From the NCBI RefSeq assembly GCF_029869925.1, contig NZ_CP118605.1, forward strand, positions 310,001 to 374,000: DNA of 64,000 bases. The letters are read 5' to 3'. The translations under genes were made by a program, and so were the position numbers. This DNA comes from Microbulbifer bruguierae (lineage in GTDB: Bacteria > Pseudomonadota > Gammaproteobacteria > Pseudomonadales > Cellvibrionaceae). Below, piece by piece: positions 49,689-60,244 of this stretch. Numbering within the stretch: the stretch's first letter is position 1; each line of letters opens with the position of its first letter. Below the pieces are notes generated by a model, which was not told the DNA's origin, ran no database searches, and was given only the letters and a program-made list of their open reading frames with translations.

Positions 49689-52600
49689 TCAGCTGGCTTC
49701 GGCGGAGTCGCTGTCGGCTTCCACTGTAGCACTGCGCTTAACCCGAGGGTCGTTCACCGGGCGTTGCAGTGGGCGGGGCTGGTGCTGGATGGCTGCTGGT
49801 TGTGCAGTATCCAGAGGGCGCAGCTCGCCGATTGCCGGGCGCGCGGTAACGATCTCGAACTCTCCAAGCGGGTTGGGGTTTACACGAGGGTCGTTACTGG
49901 CGCGGGTGGTTTTTGCCGCGGCGTGCGGCGCTGCCACTTTTTCTGCCGATGGGGCTTCAGCTGTCTCAGTTACCGGTACAGGGACTTCCTCGGCAGGCAC
50001 TTCAGTAATTTCCGCGGTTGACTCTTGAGTAGCGTCTTCAAGCACTGCTGGAGTTTCTTCCACCTCTGCTGGCTCGCTCGGCGCGATAGCAGCGGTGTTC
50101 CACGGTGATTCAGCCTGTGATTTTTCCTCTTCGACAGCGGGTTTTGTTTCCTTAACCGGTGCTGCTTCTACCGGGGCTTCCGCTTTGGGCGCTTCAGCAA
50201 CTTCTGCTTTGGGCGCTTCTGCAGCGTCTACGGCTTCGGGATGCGCGCTGGAGGCTTGCACAGATGTTGCGCTGGCCGGCTCAGCTGCTGGTTGCGCTTC
50301 TACAGGCGGCTTTTCGGCTTTCTGCGCTACTTCTTGGCGGGCTGGCTGTGGCCGGTCGCCTGAGGGTTTGCGTGCTGCTTGTGCGGGCTCGGCGATCTGT
50401 TTCTCTGCCTGTTGCTCCGGTTGCTTTTGCACCGGCTTTTCAGCCGGTTTTTCCTGAGGCTTGCGCTCCGGGCGCGGTTTGGCCGTCGCTTCACGCTCGG
50501 CGCTATCGATGGCTTCGTTTACCTCACGGTTCAGTTCCTGCTGTTCGGCGCTTTCGCTTTCATCGGCGCCACCGGTTTCACCGCGACGACCGCGACGGCG
50601 AGGCTGCGGACGGGCGCGCACGTTGCTGGGACGGCGCGATGGACGCTGCTGATCGTCGCCGGTTTCTGCAACTTCGATAGCCGCGCTGTCGAGGTTGGTG
50701 GTTTCCACCTCGGCGGCTGGGCTCTGCTGCTCACTGCGGCGATCACCGCCACGGCGACGTCGGCTGCGACGCTGGCCTTCACGGTTGCCATCTCTGCTCT
50801 GCTCGCGCCCGGATTCACTGCGTGCGTTATCGCGGTTATCACTGCGACGCTCTGTGGCTTCAGTGTCTTCGCGGCGCTTGTCGTTACGCTTGGAGCGAGT
50901 GTCCTCTTTGCGCTCGTCTTTGCGCTCGTCTTTGCGCTCGTCGCTACGCTGATCGTCGCGGCGGCCACCGCGAGTATTGCGTCCGCGTCCGCGACCGCCA
51001 CGCTGGCTGCGATTGCGCTGCTGATAGTTCTTGCCGCGTCCTTTGCCTTTCTGGTGCTTTTTGTTAGAGGACTCTTCTTCGCCACTGAACAGCGCGGTGA
51101 TAGCGCTGATCAGGCGACTGAACAGTCCCGGTTTGGATTCCTTGCTAGCTTTTGCCTTCGGCTTTTCTGCAGGAGAGGGTGCCGGTGCAGTGTGGGCAAT
51201 CTGCTGAACTGCGGGCTGTGCTGGTGCGCGCAGAGGTTCCTCTTCCTGATTTTTATCAGCCACTTCTTCGATCGAGCTGGCGATTTTGTAGGACGTTTCC
51301 AGAGTAGCGGAATCGTCATCACGCAGGCGTTGGACTTCGAAATGCGGGGTTTCCAGATCGGCGTTGGGAACAACCACCACGCGGGTATTGTTGCGCGCTT
51401 CAATATTGGAGATCGCCTTGCGCTTTTCGTTGAGCAGGTACGTTGCGACGTTCACCGGAGTGATTGCTCGAATCTCGGCGCTGCGCTCTTTTTTGGCTTC
51501 CTCTTCTACCAGGCGCAGAATAGACAGTGCCAGGGATTTGGTGCCGCGAATGGTGCCTTGGCCGCTGCAGCGGGGGCACACACGGAAAGTGGTTTCACCC
51601 AGGGAGGGGCGCAGGCGCTGGCGGGACATTTCCAGCAGACCGAAGCGGGAAATGCGACCTACCTGAACGCGGGCACGATCCATGCCGAGGGCCTTCTCCA
51701 TACGCTTTTCAACTTCGCGCTGGTTGGACTTGCTCTGCATGTCAATAAAGTCGATGACTACCAGGCCACCCATATCGCGCAGGCGCAACTGGCGAGCGAT
51801 CTCGTCGGCCGCTTCCAGGTTGATGGTGCGCGCGGTTTCCTCAATATCGCCGCCTTTGGTGGCGCGAGAGGAGTTGATGTCGATAGACACCAGGGCTTCG
51901 GTGACGTCGATGACGATGGAGCCACCGGAAGGCAGTTTCACTTCGCGCTCGAACGCGGTCTCGATCTGGCTTTCGATCTGGTAGCGATTGAATAGCGGGA
52001 TGTTGTCGTCGTAGAACTTAACCTTATGGGCGTAGTTCGGCATGACCTGACGGGCGAACTCTGCCGCCAGTTGGTAAGCCCCATTCTCATCGACGATGAC
52101 TTCGCCGATATCGTCTCGCATATAGTCGCGGATCGCGCGGATGATGACGTTGCTTTCCTGGAACAGGAAATGGGGGGCCTTGGAGTCATCCGCCTCTTTC
52201 TTGATCGCCGTCCACAGCTGCAGGAGGTAGTTGAGGTCCCACTGAAGTTCTTCGCCACTGCGGCCGACACCGGCGGTGCGTACGATGATGCCCATACCGG
52301 AGGGGACGTCGACGCTGGAGAGGGCATCGCGCAGTTCGCTGCGATCGTCGCCTTCAATGCGGCGTGAAATACCGCCAGCACGGGGGTTATTGGGCATCAA
52401 TACCAGATAGCGGCCAGCGAGGCTGATAAAGGTGGTCAGCGCTGCGCCCTTATTCCCGCGCTCTTCTTTGTCCACCTGGACGATAACTTCCATGCCCTCT
52501 TTGACCACATCCTTGATTTTGATGCGGCCTTCGATCTCTTTGGGCTGTTTTATGAAGTATTCGCGGGATATTTCTTTCAGCGGCAGGAAGCCGTGGCGCT

Positions 52601-52787
52601 CAGCGCCGTAGTCGACAAAAGCGGCTTCAAGGGAGGGTTCTACGCGGGTTATTTTACCTTTGTAGATGTTGGCTTTTTTTTGTTCGCGGGTGCGGTTTTC
52701 GATATCGAGGTCGTACAGCCATTGGCCATCGACCAGTGCAACGCGCAGCTCTTCCGGCTGGGTTGCGTTGATCAGCATTCTCTTCAT
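49689..52787 (-). CDS. rne: ribonuclease E
   Basis: 1032 residues. Starts [22 protein letters not shown]1 domain about 38-120, 5'-sensor and DNase-I-like subdomain with the catalytic aspartates in VSIDINSSR and VVIDFIDMQ, Zn-link VCPRCSGQG near residue 404, small domain to about 510. The C-terminal half is disordered: Arg/Asp/Glu-rich RNA-binding segments (KDER repeats, [11 protein letters not shown]), then Pro/Ala/Glu-rich stretches and two copies of a NDPRV motif. It organises the degradosome and cuts mRNA and rRNA precursors. The very long plus-strand frame opposite it is a codon-bias shadow. Confidence 0.97.
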   Translation of the reverse strand: MKRMLINATQPEELRVALVDGQWLYDLDIENRTREQKKANIYKGKITRVEPSLEAAFVDYGAERHGFLPLKEISREYFIKQPKEIEGRIKIKDVVKEGMEVIVQVDKEERGNKGAALTTFISLAGRYLVLMPNNPRAGGISRRIEGDDRSELRDALSSVDVPSGMGIIVRTAGVGRSGEELQWDLNYLLQLWTAIKKEADDSKAPHFLFQESNVIIRAIRDYMRDDIGEVIVDENGAYQLAAEFARQVMPNYAHKVKFYDDNIPLFNRYQIESQIETAFEREVKLPSGGSIVIDVTEALVSIDINSSRATKGGDIEETARTINLEAADEIARQLRLRDMGGLVVIDFIDMQSKSNQREVEKRMEKALGMDRARVQVGRISRFGLLEMSRQRLRPSLGETTFRVCPRCSGQGTIRGTKSLALSILRLVEEEAKKERSAEIRAITPVNVATYLLNEKRKAISNIEARNNTRVVVVPNADLETPHFEVQRLRDDDSATLETSYKIASSIEEVADKNQEEEPLRAPAQPAVQQIAHTAPAPSPAEKPKAKASKESKPGLFSRLISAITALFSGEEESSNKKHQKGKGRGKNYQQRNRSQRGGRGRGRNTRGGRRDDQRSDERKDERKDERKEDTRSKRNDKRREDTEATERRSDNRDNARSESGREQSRDGNREGQRRSRRRRGGDRRSEQQSPAAEVETTNLDSAAIEVAETGDDQQRPSRRPSNVRARPQPRRRGRRGETGGADESESAEQQELNREVNEAIDSAEREATAKPRPERKPQEKPAEKPVQKQPEQQAEKQIAEPAQAARKPSGDRPQPARQEVAQKAEKPPVEAQPAAEPASATSVQASSAHPEAVDAAEAPKAEVAEAPKAEAPVEAAPVKETKPAVEEEKSQAESPWNTAAIAPSEPAEVEETPAVLEDATQESTAEITEVPAEEVPVPVTETAEAPSAEKVAAPHAAAKTTRASNDPRVNPNPLGEFEIVTARPAIGELRPLDTAQPAAIQHQPRPLQRPVNDPRVKRSATVEADSDSAEAS

Positions 52788-53592
52788 GCGTCAGTTTTTT
52801 CCTTGCGTTGTGCAAAGGCAAAAACACCGCTGAAGCTCGCAGGCTTGAGTGGATACGGCTGTGACCGGGGATGTCCCTGTAATCACTGCTGTTTTATATG
52901 TGGCCCGGTCTATGGGCAGCGCAAATGGGCGATGCCTGCCGGGTTCATATTTTTAACTCTGAATACCCAGTTCATACGGTATTCGCTTCCTGCCAGGGCG
53001 GCCGCGTGTATATCTCGGGCGGCTCCTGGCTGCTTCCCGGGTAGGGGCAGCATGGGTTACATCGCAGTTCTGGCTCTGGGGCCGGTTCGTAACTGGGCCC
53101 TTGTGGTCTTACCTGTTTGTTACCTGCGCCGCAGGGATGCCATGGTGCATCGGCTGCAAACGCCGGGGGCCAGTTCGGTCGCTGGCGACAAAATCTCAGA
53201 GCGAGATGTAACGAATCGAGTCTTTTCCAAGCGCTGCGGGCGTCAGCCCGTCTTACCTTCGCAAAAATCCCGCAATAGCGGGGTCAAGTCGGTGAGAGCT
53301 TCGGGGGGGTGCAATTTTGCTGCGTTCCCTGGGCACTCTCTTTGGGCGCGATCTTTGAGCTCAGCCTTTCGACGCGCTCACAAGGAGTCTCACCGACAAA
53401 GTTTTGTTGATCACGCGGCGTTCCGCGCACCGGCCTGACTGGCGGTATTTTCTCAAGAACGGCACCTGAGTTTTTATAGCAGAAAAACCGTGCACCGCCG
53501 AAAACCAGCCCCAATTCAGACCGGCCGAATATATCATGGTGGGTCTTCGGCAGCAATCGGGCTGCTTTCAATGCACAGTGCTTGCGGCTATC
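52788..53592. other. divergent rne/rluC intergenic region with long leader
   Basis: About 800 bp without a credible gene. It should contain the rne promoter and a long 5' leader, since rne mRNA in gammaproteobacteria is typically autoregulated through its 5' untranslated hairpins. Short inverted repeats are visible, for example CGGGCGTCAGCCCG near 53237-53251 and CCCGCAATAGCGGG near 53268-53282. No promoter can be fixed by eye. Confidence 0.45.
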
Positions 53593-54615
53593 ATGCGCCG
53601 CATGCGAAGTATCCCCCCTAAAAATAGCCCTCGATCCAGTAAACCGGAAGCCGGTGACGCCGACCAGTCGTCCGCGGCAAAGGGTTCTGGCGTGCAGTTT
53701 CTCACCGTGCCAGAAGAACTTGCTGGTCAGCGAATCGACAATTTCCTGCAGGCGCGACTCAAAGGCGTGCCCCGTTCGCGGATCTACCGGATTCTGCGAA
53801 AGGGGGAGGTGCGCGTTAATAAAGGAAGAGTGAAGGCGGAGTATAGGATTAAAGGGGGCGACCAGGTTCGCGTGCCGCCGATCAGGGTGTCTGAAGAGTC
53901 TGCGCCAGCGGTAGCTGGCGATCAGCTGCGGCGGACACTGGAGGCAGCCATACTTTATGACAAGGGCGGCTTGCTGGTGGTGAACAAACCTGCGGGTTTG
54001 GCTGTGCATGGTGGCAGTGGTGTGCGCCTGGGCCTGATCGAGGCGCTGCGGCAGATGTATCCGGACAGCCCGTTTATGGAGTTGGTACACCGCCTGGATC
54101 GCGATACCAGTGGCGCCATTCTGGTGGCGCGAAAGCGTTCGGTGCTGCTGCATGTACAGGCCGAGCTGCGGGCGGGCAAGCTGGGTAAGTCCTACCTGGC
54201 CCTGGCGGCAGGAAAATGGCCGCGGGGGTGCAAGCTGGTGGAGGCTCCACTGAAGAAGAACACCCTGAAAAGCGGCGAGCGCATGGTGGTTGTGGATGGC
54301 GAAGGCAAGCCGTCGACGACGCGTTTTCAGGTGGCGGAGCGCTTCAATGGCGCTACCCTGGTGGCGGCTGAGCCGGTAACCGGACGAACGCACCAGATAC
54401 GGGTGCATGCGCAGTTTGTTGGCTGCCCTCTGGCGGGGGACGCCAAATACACCCCTGATGAGGTGAACGGTGAGTTTCGTGGGCTCGGGTTGAAGCGTCT
54501 GTTTTTGCATTCCGCGGAAGTCGGTTGCACGCTCCCCAGTGGTGAAAGGGTGCAGGTAAAGGCGCCTTTGCCTTCGGAGCTCGAGTTGGTGTTGGACAAT
54601 CTGCGCAAGAGCTGA
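53593..54615 (+). CDS. rluC: 23S rRNA pseudouridine synthase RluC
   Basis: 340 residues from the ATG at 53593; a second ATG three codons later is equally likely. N-terminal S4 domain (AGQRIDNFLQARLKGVPRSRIYRILRKGEVRVN), catalytic Asp in ELVHRLDRDTSGAILVARK, then GRTHQIRVHAQFVGCPLAGD. RluC modifies U955, U2504 and U2580 (E. coli numbering). The long N-terminal frame upstream of 53593 is left out. It is divergent from rne, the usual gammaproteobacterial order. Confidence 0.95.
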   Translation: MRRMRSIPPKNSPRSSKPEAGDADQSSAAKGSGVQFLTVPEELAGQRIDNFLQARLKGVPRSRIYRILRKGEVRVNKGRVKAEYRIKGGDQVRVPPIRVSEESAPAVAGDQLRRTLEAAILYDKGGLLVVNKPAGLAVHGGSGVRLGLIEALRQMYPDSPFMELVHRLDRDTSGAILVARKRSVLLHVQAELRAGKLGKSYLALAAGKWPRGCKLVEAPLKKNTLKSGERMVVVDGEGKPSTTRFQVAERFNGATLVAAEPVTGRTHQIRVHAQFVGCPLAGDAKYTPDEVNGEFRGLGLKRLFLHSAEVGCTLPSGERVQVKAPLPSELELVLDNLRKS

Positions 54616-54666
54616 GGTGGGTTGTTCTGTGTCGGTGTCAGTCTCAGCTGCTGGAGGTGCCGGTAA

Positions 54667-55311
54667 GTGCTGGTGATTCTCGATTGGGATGGAACTGTTT
54701 GTAACTCAGAGCAGCGCATTACCCGTTGTATGCAGCGCGCATCTGACAGGGTTGGGCTGCCAGTGCTGGAGCCTGCTGCCATTGGTCAGATTATTGGTCT
54801 TGGATTGCCTGAGGCGATAGCAGCCCTGTTTCCTGAAGCGCACAGTGAGCAGCGTGCTCTGCTTCGGGATTACTATGCAGAGGAGTGGCTCGCGGCGCGG
54901 GCGGAACCTCTGTCACTGTTCGATGGTGTTCTGGCTACCCTGGATCGCCTATTGACGGCGGGTCATCAGTTGGCGGTGGCCACCGGGAAGAGCCGGCGCG
55001 GACTCAATAGTGAATTTGAAGTGCACGGTGTTGGGCATTTGTTTTTGTCCAGTCGCTGTGCAGATGAGACGGCGTCCAAGCCTGATCCGCGCATGCTCAA
55101 TGAGATTTTGCGAGAGACCGGCTACCCGGTAGCGCAGGCGGTGATGGTGGGGGATACGGAATACGACCTGAAGATGGCGGCCGCTATTGGTATGGACGCT
55201 ATCGGTGTCAGTTATGGTGTGCACGATCGCGCACGTCTACATGGCTGCGGTCCGCGTCAGATTATCGACCATTTCAGTGAGTTACTGGAGTGGCCGCCGC
55301 TGGTGGCTTGA
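54667..55311 (+). CDS. HAD-superfamily hydrolase (phosphoglycolate-phosphatase-like)
   Basis: 214 residues from a GTG with GGAGG 10 bases upstream. Motif I ILDWDGTVCNSE, motif II VATGKSRRGL, motif III KPDPRML, motif IV MVGDTEYDLKMAAAIGMDAIGV. The helical cap between I and II is of class C1. Known neighbours make it the HAD protein that follows rluC in Pseudomonadales; the physiological substrate is not settled. Confidence 0.92.
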   Translation: MLVILDWDGTVCNSEQRITRCMQRASDRVGLPVLEPAAIGQIIGLGLPEAIAALFPEAHSEQRALLRDYYAEEWLAARAEPLSLFDGVLATLDRLLTAGHQLAVATGKSRRGLNSEFEVHGVGHLFLSSRCADETASKPDPRMLNEILRETGYPVAQAVMVGDTEYDLKMAAAIGMDAIGVSYGVHDRARLHGCGPRQIIDHFSELLEWPPLVA

Positions 55312-55353
55312 TAGTTTGGATCCTGAGTTAGGCTTCTGGAAGGGTGGAGAGGT

Positions 55354-55935
55354 TCAGGCGAGCGGGTCCACTTCGTATTGTCTGAGTAGCTCCATCAATC
55401 GAATTAATGGGAGGCCAATCAGGGTATTGGGATCGTTTCCTTCCATTTTTTCGAAAAGTGCGATCCCTAAACCTTCCGCTTTGAATGATCCTGCACAGTC
55501 CAGTGGGGAATCCAGCTCGATATAGCGCTCTATCTCTCGCGAGTTGAGCGCTCTGAATTGAACGGCGTATTGTTCGCACAGGGTGGAATGGGCTCCACTT
55601 CTGGAGTCAAAAAGGCAGAGTCCGGTGTGAAAAATTACTGTTTTGCCGGAGCAGAGCTGCAGTTGCTGTGCAGCCTTATCAGGGGTTCCCGGTTTTCCCA
55701 GTCGTTGACCGTCACATTCTGCCACCTGGTCGGAGCCAATAATCAGGGCGTCGGGAAATTCGTGGCGCAGGGCCTGTGCCTTTTCCCTGGCTAGTCGCGT
55801 GGCGAGTACCGTCGCGCTTTCATTGGGTGCTGCTTCTTCATTTATATGGGGAGATGCGGTTTGAAAGGGGAGCCCCAGCTTCTGTAATAGTGCGCGGCGA
55901 TAGGGTGAGCTGGACGCCAGTATCAGTTGTCGCAT
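55354..55935 (-). CDS. Maf/YceF nucleotide pyrophosphatase
   Basis: 193 residues. LASSSPYRRALLQKLGLPF opening, ESATVLATRLAREKAQAL, catalytic ALIIGSDQVAECDGQRLGKP, and CAGSFKAEGLGIALFEKMEGND. The YceF subgroup removes m7GTP from the nucleotide pool. It is convergent with the HAD gene and divergent from yceD, the classical place of yceF. Confidence 0.93.
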   Translation of the reverse strand: MRQLILASSSPYRRALLQKLGLPFQTASPHINEEAAPNESATVLATRLAREKAQALRHEFPDALIIGSDQVAECDGQRLGKPGTPDKAAQQLQLCSGKTVIFHTGLCLFDSRSGAHSTLCEQYAVQFRALNSREIERYIELDSPLDCAGSFKAEGLGIALFEKMEGNDPNTLIGLPLIRLMELLRQYEVDPLA

Positions 55936-56057
55936 GAGGTCGGGGTTCCGGATTCGTGGCTTGGCGTGTGCTGCTGTTGGTGGTGTTGGGAACGGCGATC
56001 ATGCGGTCGCTGAATTGTTTTGACAAGGCTCAGATGAGTCCATAGAATTGCGCGCTT

Positions 56058-56600
56058 ATGTCGATACCCCCCCAGAAATCTGCGCTCCCGCGCCGCATTG
56101 ATGCACGAAAATTGGTGCAGCGCGAGCAGCAATTGGACGGCACCGTGCCATCGGATGCATTGCCTCGACTGGTCTCGTCTACCGAGTCAATAGATGGTGA
56201 TGTGCAGGTGCAGCTGGCGTTTGGTCGGGATCTGCAGCGCAACCAGATTGCCAGTGGCCATCTGGAAGTGCAGGTGCATCTCCTGTGTCAGCGTTGTCTG
56301 CAGCCGGTGACCGAGCGTATTGAAGCAGAGGTCAATTGGGGGTTCGTCTGGACGGAAGAGCAGGGCAACGCATTGCCCAAGTCTCTTGATCCGGTGATAC
56401 AGGAAGGTGATGAGCTGGATCTGTATCAAGTGTTGGAAGATGAGATTTTGCTCAATCTGCCGATGGTGGCTTACCACGAAGTGGAGTGTGTCTCTCGAGA
56501 CGATCTTCAAAGTAGTGGCAAGGCAGCAGAAGCGGAGGAGCAACGAGAAAACCCCTTTAAAGTACTGGAACAGTTGAAGGGTTCGTCAAACAAGTCTTGA
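56058..56600 (+). CDS. yceD: YceD / DUF177 protein (23S rRNA accumulation)
   Basis: 180 residues. C-x2-C in HLLCQRCLQPVTERIEAEV and the conserved acidic block DELDLYQVLEDEILLNLPMVAYHE mark DUF177. It always precedes rpmF and is needed for normal 23S rRNA levels. It starts an operon running to tmk. Confidence 0.93.
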   Translation: MSIPPQKSALPRRIDARKLVQREQQLDGTVPSDALPRLVSSTESIDGDVQVQLAFGRDLQRNQIASGHLEVQVHLLCQRCLQPVTERIEAEVNWGFVWTEEQGNALPKSLDPVIQEGDELDLYQVLEDEILLNLPMVAYHEVECVSRDDLQSSGKAAEAEEQRENPFKVLEQLKGSSNKS

Positions 56601-56679
56601 GAATTGTTTGAAGGGTTTGGGCTCGCCGGTAGGCGCCCCGGTTCCGGTGTTAACTGTTAGTTATGTTTAGGAGCACCAA

Positions 56680-56871
56680 ATGGCTGTTCAGCAGAACAAA
56701 AAAACCCGTTCCCGTCGCGGTATGCGTCGTTCTCACGATGCACTGAGCGGACCTACTCTGTCCGTAGATCCGACTACTGGTGAAAAGCATCACCGTCACC
56801 ATGTGACCAAAGATGGTTTCTACCGCGGTCGCAAAGTGATCGACGTCGGCGGCTCTTCCGAAGAAGAGTAA
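56680..56871 (+). CDS. rpmF: 50S ribosomal protein L32
   Basis: 63 residues. [20 protein letters not shown] followed by [22 protein letters not shown] is well placed. The cysteine zinc ribbon is absent, as in other gammaproteobacterial L32 proteins. Confidence 0.97.
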   Translation: MAVQQNKKTRSRRGMRRSHDALSGPTLSVDPTTGEKHHRHHVTKDGFYRGRKVIDVGGSSEEE

Positions 56872-56874
56872 GCT

Positions 56875-57909
56875 TTGTCCAGCCAATTACGATTGGCCGT
56901 GGATGCGATGGGCGGGGACTTAGGTCCCCGCTCTGTCGTTCCGGCCTGCGCAAGATTCCTTATCCGCTTTCCGCAGGCAGAACTCAGCCTGTTCGGCCCG
57001 CGCTCTCAACTACAATCCCTCCTTATCAAGCAGCCCCCTTCCGTGCGCGAGCGCCTGGAAGTGATCGACTGTGCCCAGGTCATTACTCAGGGTTGCAATC
57101 CGATTCAGGCGCTTCGCCGCAAGCGTGAATCCTCAATGGCAAAGGCCCTGGAGGCTGTTGCCAGTGGCGCATGTGGTGCCATGGTGACCTCCGGTAATAC
57201 TGGGGCTTTGCTGGCGCTTGGTCGCAGTATATTGGGCACGGTAGAGGGGGTGCGGCGCCCAGCGCTGGGGAAGTCGCTGCCTACGGCAGATGCATCCTGC
57301 TTCCTGCTCGATCTCGGTGCCAATATCGACTGTAGCGCGGAGGACCTGGTCCAGTTTGCGCGTATGGGCATGGAAGCGCAGAAAATCTTTTCCGGGAAAA
57401 GTAATCTGACGGTGGCGCTGTTGAATATCGGTGCCGAAGAACACAAGGGAACGGAAGAGATTCGCCGCGCCGGCAAGTTGCTGCAGTCAGATCCCGGAAT
57501 CAATTACGTGGGCTTTGTCGAAGGGCACGATATTTTTACCGGTATTGTTGATGTGGTGGTTTGCAATGGCCTTATGGGCAATGTTGCGATGAAATCCGCC
57601 GAAGGCATCATTCGACTGATAGGTCAAAAAACGTTTACGATCGACAAAAAAGCGCCGATAAAGCGTTTTTTTGGCCAATTAGCCATAAATCTGTTGCGAA
57701 AATGGCGCGCACAGCTAGAGCCCGGTCGCTATAATGGCGCCAGCTTTCTGGGGCTGGAGGGCAACGTCATTAAAAGTCATGGCGGTGCCAGTAGTGAGGC
57801 GTTTTACCGCGCTTTACTAACGGCGAAAGAGTGTGCTGAGTCCGACCTGGCGCACAAAGTAGGCAGTGCCATGTCTATGCAGGTTCAGCGCCAAGCTGGA
57901 TCTGAGTAG
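56875..57909 (+). CDS. plsX: phosphate acyltransferase PlsX
   Basis: 344 residues, starting with TTG three bases after rpmF, supported by AAGAAGAG at -8 to -15 and by the conserved opening RLAVDAMGGDLGPRSVVPA. Further motifs: GAMVTSGNTGALLALGR, LLDLGANIDCSAEDLVQFA, VGFVEGHDIF, DVVVCNGLMGNVAMKSAEG. It makes acyl-phosphate from acyl-ACP for phospholipid synthesis at the inner-membrane surface. The rare TTG start, coupled to rpmF, may keep its level low. Confidence 0.96.
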   Translation: MSSQLRLAVDAMGGDLGPRSVVPACARFLIRFPQAELSLFGPRSQLQSLLIKQPPSVRERLEVIDCAQVITQGCNPIQALRRKRESSMAKALEAVASGACGAMVTSGNTGALLALGRSILGTVEGVRRPALGKSLPTADASCFLLDLGANIDCSAEDLVQFARMGMEAQKIFSGKSNLTVALLNIGAEEHKGTEEIRRAGKLLQSDPGINYVGFVEGHDIFTGIVDVVVCNGLMGNVAMKSAEGIIRLIGQKTFTIDKKAPIKRFFGQLAINLLRKWRAQLEPGRYNGASFLGLEGNVIKSHGGASSEAFYRALLTAKECAESDLAHKVGSAMSMQVQRQAGSE

Positions 57910-57992
57910 CTCGCCGTTATTGGTCGGCGGCCGGCCTGTCCTGCCACCTCAGTCCCAGGCAAGGCTCTTTTTTTTTGGTTTAAGGATGTTCC

Positions 57993-58937
57993 ATGACCAA
58001 CCCAGTTTTGGCGTTCGTATTTCCGGGCCAGGGCTCCCAACAAATTGGGATGCTGAGTGACACTGCTAAGGCATTTCCTGAAATCGGCGCGACCTTTTCC
58101 GAGGCTTCCTCCACTCTTGGTTATGATCTGTGGGATCTGTGCCAGAATGGCGCCCAGGAAGATATCAACCTTACCGAACGCACTCAGCCCCTGTTGTTGA
58201 CTTCAAGTGTTGCCCTCTACCGTGCCTGGCTTGCTAACGGCGGTGTAAAACCTGCGTGTATGGCGGGCCATAGTTTGGGTGAGTGGTCGGCATTGGTGTG
58301 TGCTGGTGTGCTGGCCTTCGACGACGCTGTGCGCCTGGTGCGTGAGCGGGGGCGCTTGATGCAGGAAGCCGTTCCCGCTGGTGAGGGTGCCATGGCTGCC
58401 ATTATCGGTCTGGATGATCAGGCTGTTGAAGCCGCTTGTGCCGAAGCGGCCCAGGGTGGCGTGGTTGCTGCGGTCAACTATAACTCTCCGGGGCAGGTGG
58501 TTATTGCCGGTTCAGCGGCCGCAGTGGAAAGGGCGATCGAGTCCTGTAAGGCTGCCGGTGCGAAGCGCGCTATGCCGCTGCCCGTGAGCGCCCCGTTTCA
58601 TACCGAGCTGATGCGCCCGGCGGCGGAAAAACTGGCGTCGCAAATTGAGGCTGCGGTGTTTAACGCACCGGAAATGCCGGTGATTCATAATGTTCACGCT
58701 AAAAGCGAAGCGAATCCAGCGGCGATCAAGGCGCTGATGGTAGAGCAGATTTATAGTCCGGTACGCTGGACTTCCTGTGTGCAGGCTATGGCAGTGGATG
58801 GCGTTTCGCAGCTGGTTGAATGCGGTCCGGGCAAAGTGCTTGCTGGCCTCACCAAGCGCATTGATCGGAGCCTCGCGGCATTCAGTATCGAATCACCAGC
58901 TCAGATGTCGGAAGCGATAGCGTCTACAGCAGTATAA
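57993..58937 (+). CDS. fabD: malonyl-CoA:ACP transacylase FabD
   Basis: 314 residues. FVFPGQGSQQIGML opening, nucleophile Ser in MAGHSLGEWSALVCAG, the malonyl-binding Arg in VRERGRLMQEAVPAGEGAMAAIIG, and the catalytic His in PVSAPFHTELM. It loads malonyl groups on AcpP. AAGGA lies 8 bases before the ATG. Confidence 0.97.
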   Translation: MTNPVLAFVFPGQGSQQIGMLSDTAKAFPEIGATFSEASSTLGYDLWDLCQNGAQEDINLTERTQPLLLTSSVALYRAWLANGGVKPACMAGHSLGEWSALVCAGVLAFDDAVRLVRERGRLMQEAVPAGEGAMAAIIGLDDQAVEAACAEAAQGGVVAAVNYNSPGQVVIAGSAAAVERAIESCKAAGAKRAMPLPVSAPFHTELMRPAAEKLASQIEAAVFNAPEMPVIHNVHAKSEANPAAIKALMVEQIYSPVRWTSCVQAMAVDGVSQLVECGPGKVLAGLTKRIDRSLAAFSIESPAQMSEAIASTAV

Positions 58938-59003
58938 TTTTAACGAAACACAGTGTCGTCGCTGTTTGTGTTAGGCGATGCGCACTGGTCTCTGGGGGAA
59001 ATA

Positions 59004-59759
59004 ATGTCTTTTACAACTTCACTTGAAGGCAAGGTGGCACTGGTTACTGGTGCCAGCCGCGGTATAGGGGCGGCCATTGCTGATCTCCTGGGCGCGCAGG
59101 GTGCGATCGTTATCGGTACTGCCACCAGTGACGCTGGCGCTGAAAAAATTTCTGCGCGTTTTACGGAGAAAGGACTAAATGGGGCCGGTAAAAAGCTGGA
59201 TGTGACCAGCGCTGAAAGTATCGCTACTGTACTGGAGTCCATTAAAGCCGAGTTCGGTGCGCCAACCATACTGGTGAACAACGCCGGTATCACGCAGGAC
59301 AACCTGCTCATGCGTATGAAAGACGATGAGTGGGATTCTGTGCTCAATACCAACCTGACCGCAGTTTATCGCGTGACCAAAAGTTGTTTGCGTGATATGA
59401 CCAAAGCCCGTTGGGGGCGTATTGTCAATATCAGTTCCGTTGTCGGAAGCATGGGTAACGCTGGTCAAAGCAACTACGCTGCGACCAAGGCCGGCGTCGG
59501 TGGTTTTGCTCGTGCCCTCGCCGCTGAAGTTGGTTCCCGTGGCATCACTGTAAATACTGTAGCGCCCGGTTTTATCGACACAGATATGACCAAGGTTCTG
59601 CCGGAGGCGCAGCGGGAAACATTGCTGGGCAAGATTCCTCTGGGCCGTTTGGGTGCCCCCGAAGAGATTGCGTCCGTTGTCGCGTTTTTGGCCAGCGACG
59701 CTGGCGGTTATGTGACCGGAGAGACCATTCACGTGAATGGCGGCATGTATATGGGGTGA
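59004..59759 (+). CDS. fabG: 3-oxoacyl-ACP reductase FabG
   Basis: 251 residues from the ATG at 59004 (GGGGGAA upstream); the longer frame lacks a site. NADPH motif VTGASRGIGAAIAD, NNAGITQDNLLMRMKDDEW, catalytic SSVVGSMG and YAATKAG (Tyr-x3-Lys), ending in GGMYMG. First reductive step of fatty-acid elongation. Confidence 0.97.
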   Translation: MSFTTSLEGKVALVTGASRGIGAAIADLLGAQGAIVIGTATSDAGAEKISARFTEKGLNGAGKKLDVTSAESIATVLESIKAEFGAPTILVNNAGITQDNLLMRMKDDEWDSVLNTNLTAVYRVTKSCLRDMTKARWGRIVNISSVVGSMGNAGQSNYAATKAGVGGFARALAAEVGSRGITVNTVAPGFIDTDMTKVLPEAQRETLLGKIPLGRLGAPEEIASVVAFLASDAGGYVTGETIHVNGGMYMG

Positions 59760-59839
59760 TTTTCTTTCGGGAAAATTTCCGTAAGTAATTGATTGGTAAA
59801 AGTTTTTTTATCATTCAATGGTTGCTGGGAGACGGTGCA

Positions 59840-59867
59840 TTACATCCCGAAAAAATCAGGGTACAAT
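59840..59867 (+). promoter_or_regulatory. candidate sigma-70 promoter for acpP
   Basis: TTACAT (59840-59845), a 16-bp spacer and TACAAT (59862-59867). It lies about 115 bp upstream of acpP, in a 224-bp gap that is long for this operon, and fits the need for extra acpP mRNA. The leader also holds an ACCCAG/CTGGGT hairpin (59909-59928). Confidence 0.5.
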
Positions 59868-59983
59868 GCCGCCTCGCATTAACCATAAGCTGTGTTAGCC
59901 GGTTACTGACCCAGTATTGTTTCTGGGTGAATATTAAACAGTGACCAAAACAGATTTTTATCCACTAGGAGTTAAATTGAATC

Positions 59984-60220
59984 ATGAGCAGCATTGAAGA
60001 GCGCGTAAAAAAGATCGTTGCTGAACAACTGGGCGTGAAGGAAGAAGATGTAAAGCCTGAAGCATCCTTTGTTGAAGATCTCGGCGCTGACTCCCTCGAC
60101 ACAGTTGAGCTGGTAATGGCTTTGGAAGAGGAATTCGAAACCGAAATCCCTGACGAAGAAGCAGAAAAAATCACTACCGTTCAGCTGGCGATCGACTACA
60201 TCAATCAAAACCTTGGTTGA
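59984..60220 (+). CDS. acpP: acyl carrier protein
   Basis: 78 residues, strongly acidic. The phosphopantetheine serine is in [21 protein letters not shown], followed by [24 protein letters not shown] is 15 bases upstream of the ATG. Carrier of all intermediates made by FabD, FabG and FabF. Confidence 0.98.
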   Translation: MSSIEERVKKIVAEQLGVKEEDVKPEASFVEDLGADSLDTVELVMALEEEFETEIPDEEAEKITTVQLAIDYINQNLG

Positions 60221-60244
60221 TTCCTGCTGGATAGTTTAGGTAAA

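Noticed and set aside
50905..50945. Short tandem 12-bp repeats that could be taken for a CRISPR or VNTR
   Set aside because: They are in-frame KDER codons in the disordered RNase E tail; no spacers. No CRISPR array was seen anywhere in the window.
50379..51995. 538-residue plus-strand frame opposite rne
   Set aside because: It is the antisense of the Arg/Glu/Ala-rich RNase E tail and catalytic domain, low-complexity and without motifs; a codon-usage shadow.
53284..54510. 408-residue minus-strand frame opposite rluC
   Set aside because: RluC has all family motifs on the other strand; this frame has none and is a shadow.
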